Shown in pieces: positions 5,818 through 6,159 of a stretch of 6,159 bases of DNA (positions are counted from its first letter, which is position 1; each line of letters opens with the position of its first letter). The stretch is from assembly GCA_005884855.1 (NCBI GenBank), contig VAZS01000195.1, positions 1 to 6,159 on the forward strand, given 5' to 3'. The position numbers were made by a program, and so were the translations under genes. This DNA comes from Alphaproteobacteria bacterium. Lineage in GTDB: Bacteria; Pseudomonadota; Alphaproteobacteria; Rhizobiales; Xanthobacteraceae. The notes under the pieces were generated by a model. The model did no database searches. It was given only the letters and a program-made list of their open reading frames with translations, and was not told the DNA's origin.

Positions 5818-6159
5818 CGGCTCATTTTTGCCTGCCGGGCAAATCAGTCGTTTGGCTGTCTAGCCCCGCTTGTAAAAATATTCAGCTTCTCCAACAACCC
5901 AAATCAATTCTATATCCCCGCCATCCCGTCCCACACAAAGGGGCGTTTCGCGATCGTCACGAACGTTGGGCACGGGATGCGGTGGACGCTGATAGCACGG
6001 CTGACGAACGGTGCTGATGCGGACGGCGAAGTCGTGTGGTTCTGATGCCCCGACGCTGGCATCAAGTTTTGCGGTAAACGCAAGACGACGGTGGCAAACA
6101 AGCCCGGTCACCGGGAAGAGCACGAAGGAAACCGTTAAAACCATTGCGCGGGGAATGCC
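5818..6159. repeat. Apparent dispersed non-coding repeat, runs off the window
   Basis: About 340 bases without a credible gene. From memory, the whole stretch resembles a repeat found at many places in Bradyrhizobium and relatives: an inverted TTTGCC-TGCCG-GGCAAA (5827-5843), 'CCCGCCATCCCGTCCC', 'GGGATGCGGTGGACGCTGATAG', 'GCGAAGTCGTGTGGT', a CCCGG-TCA-CCGGG hairpin (6103-6115), and 'GCGCGGGGAATGCC' at the edge. A frame of 94 codons (6144-5860, minus) and others cross it, but they lack a ribosome site and read as Arg/Pro/His-rich text with no domain. The left border near 5818 and the right end beyond 6159 are approximate. It lies just upstream of the methyltransferase gene, so that gene's promoter must be in or next to it; I see no clear one. 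The 5765-5817 segment holds only that gene's leader. Confidence 0.65.

Noticed and set aside
5860..6144. 94-codon minus-strand frame as a gene
   Set aside because: No ribosome site, no recognisable domain, lies wholly within an apparent dispersed repeat, and overlapping frames of similar length exist on both strands.
1..6159. CRISPR array, tRNA, rRNA or transposase genes
   Set aside because: No regularly spaced direct repeats, no tRNA-like cloverleaf with a conserved T-loop, and no transposase or integrase motifs were seen in any frame.

Overview
The window looks like chromosomal DNA of an alphaproteobacterium, most likely Bradyrhizobium or a close relative (Rhodopseudomonas, Afipia). It is GC-rich, and its gaps hold several palindromic repeats of a kind I recall from Bradyrhizobium genomes. 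The genus is an inference from protein style and these repeats; no search was run.

Layout: (1) 1-1158 (+), a family III (CaiB/BaiF) CoA-transferase missing about its first 20 residues at the window edge. (2) 1159-1329, a convergent gap holding a hairpin repeat. (3) 1330-2001 (-), a TetR regulator with a PsrA-like DNA-reading helix. (4) 2002-2239, a divergent control region with a TTGACA promoter for the regulator; its -10 lies inside a GAAAC-N4-GTTTG dyad, the form described for PsrA operators. (5) 2240-3475 (+), an acyl-CoA dehydrogenase of the ACAD10/11 type. (6) 3476-3641, a cloverleaf-like palindromic repeat. (7) 3642-4700 (+), an APH-fold kinase closely resembling the N-terminal kinase domain of human ACAD11. 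(8) 4701-4843, a short hairpin and a dyad. (9) 4844-5095 (+), an 83-residue Met-rich exported protein. (10) 5138-5764 (-), a class I SAM-dependent methyltransferase. (11) 5765-6159, no credible gene; most of it appears to be a dispersed repeat that runs off the window.

The centre of interest is the pair at 2240-4700. In animals, ACAD10/ACAD11 carry this kinase and this dehydrogenase on one chain and handle 4-hydroxy fatty acids: the kinase phosphorylates the hydroxyl of a 4-hydroxyacyl-CoA and the dehydrogenase domain removes the phosphate. In the Pseudomonas putida levulinate (lva) pathway the two activities sit on separate proteins. The pair here is a plausible free-standing version, controlled by a fatty-acid-type TetR repressor, with the nearby CoA-transferase as a possible activating enzyme. 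Substrate and regulation are inferred, not shown.
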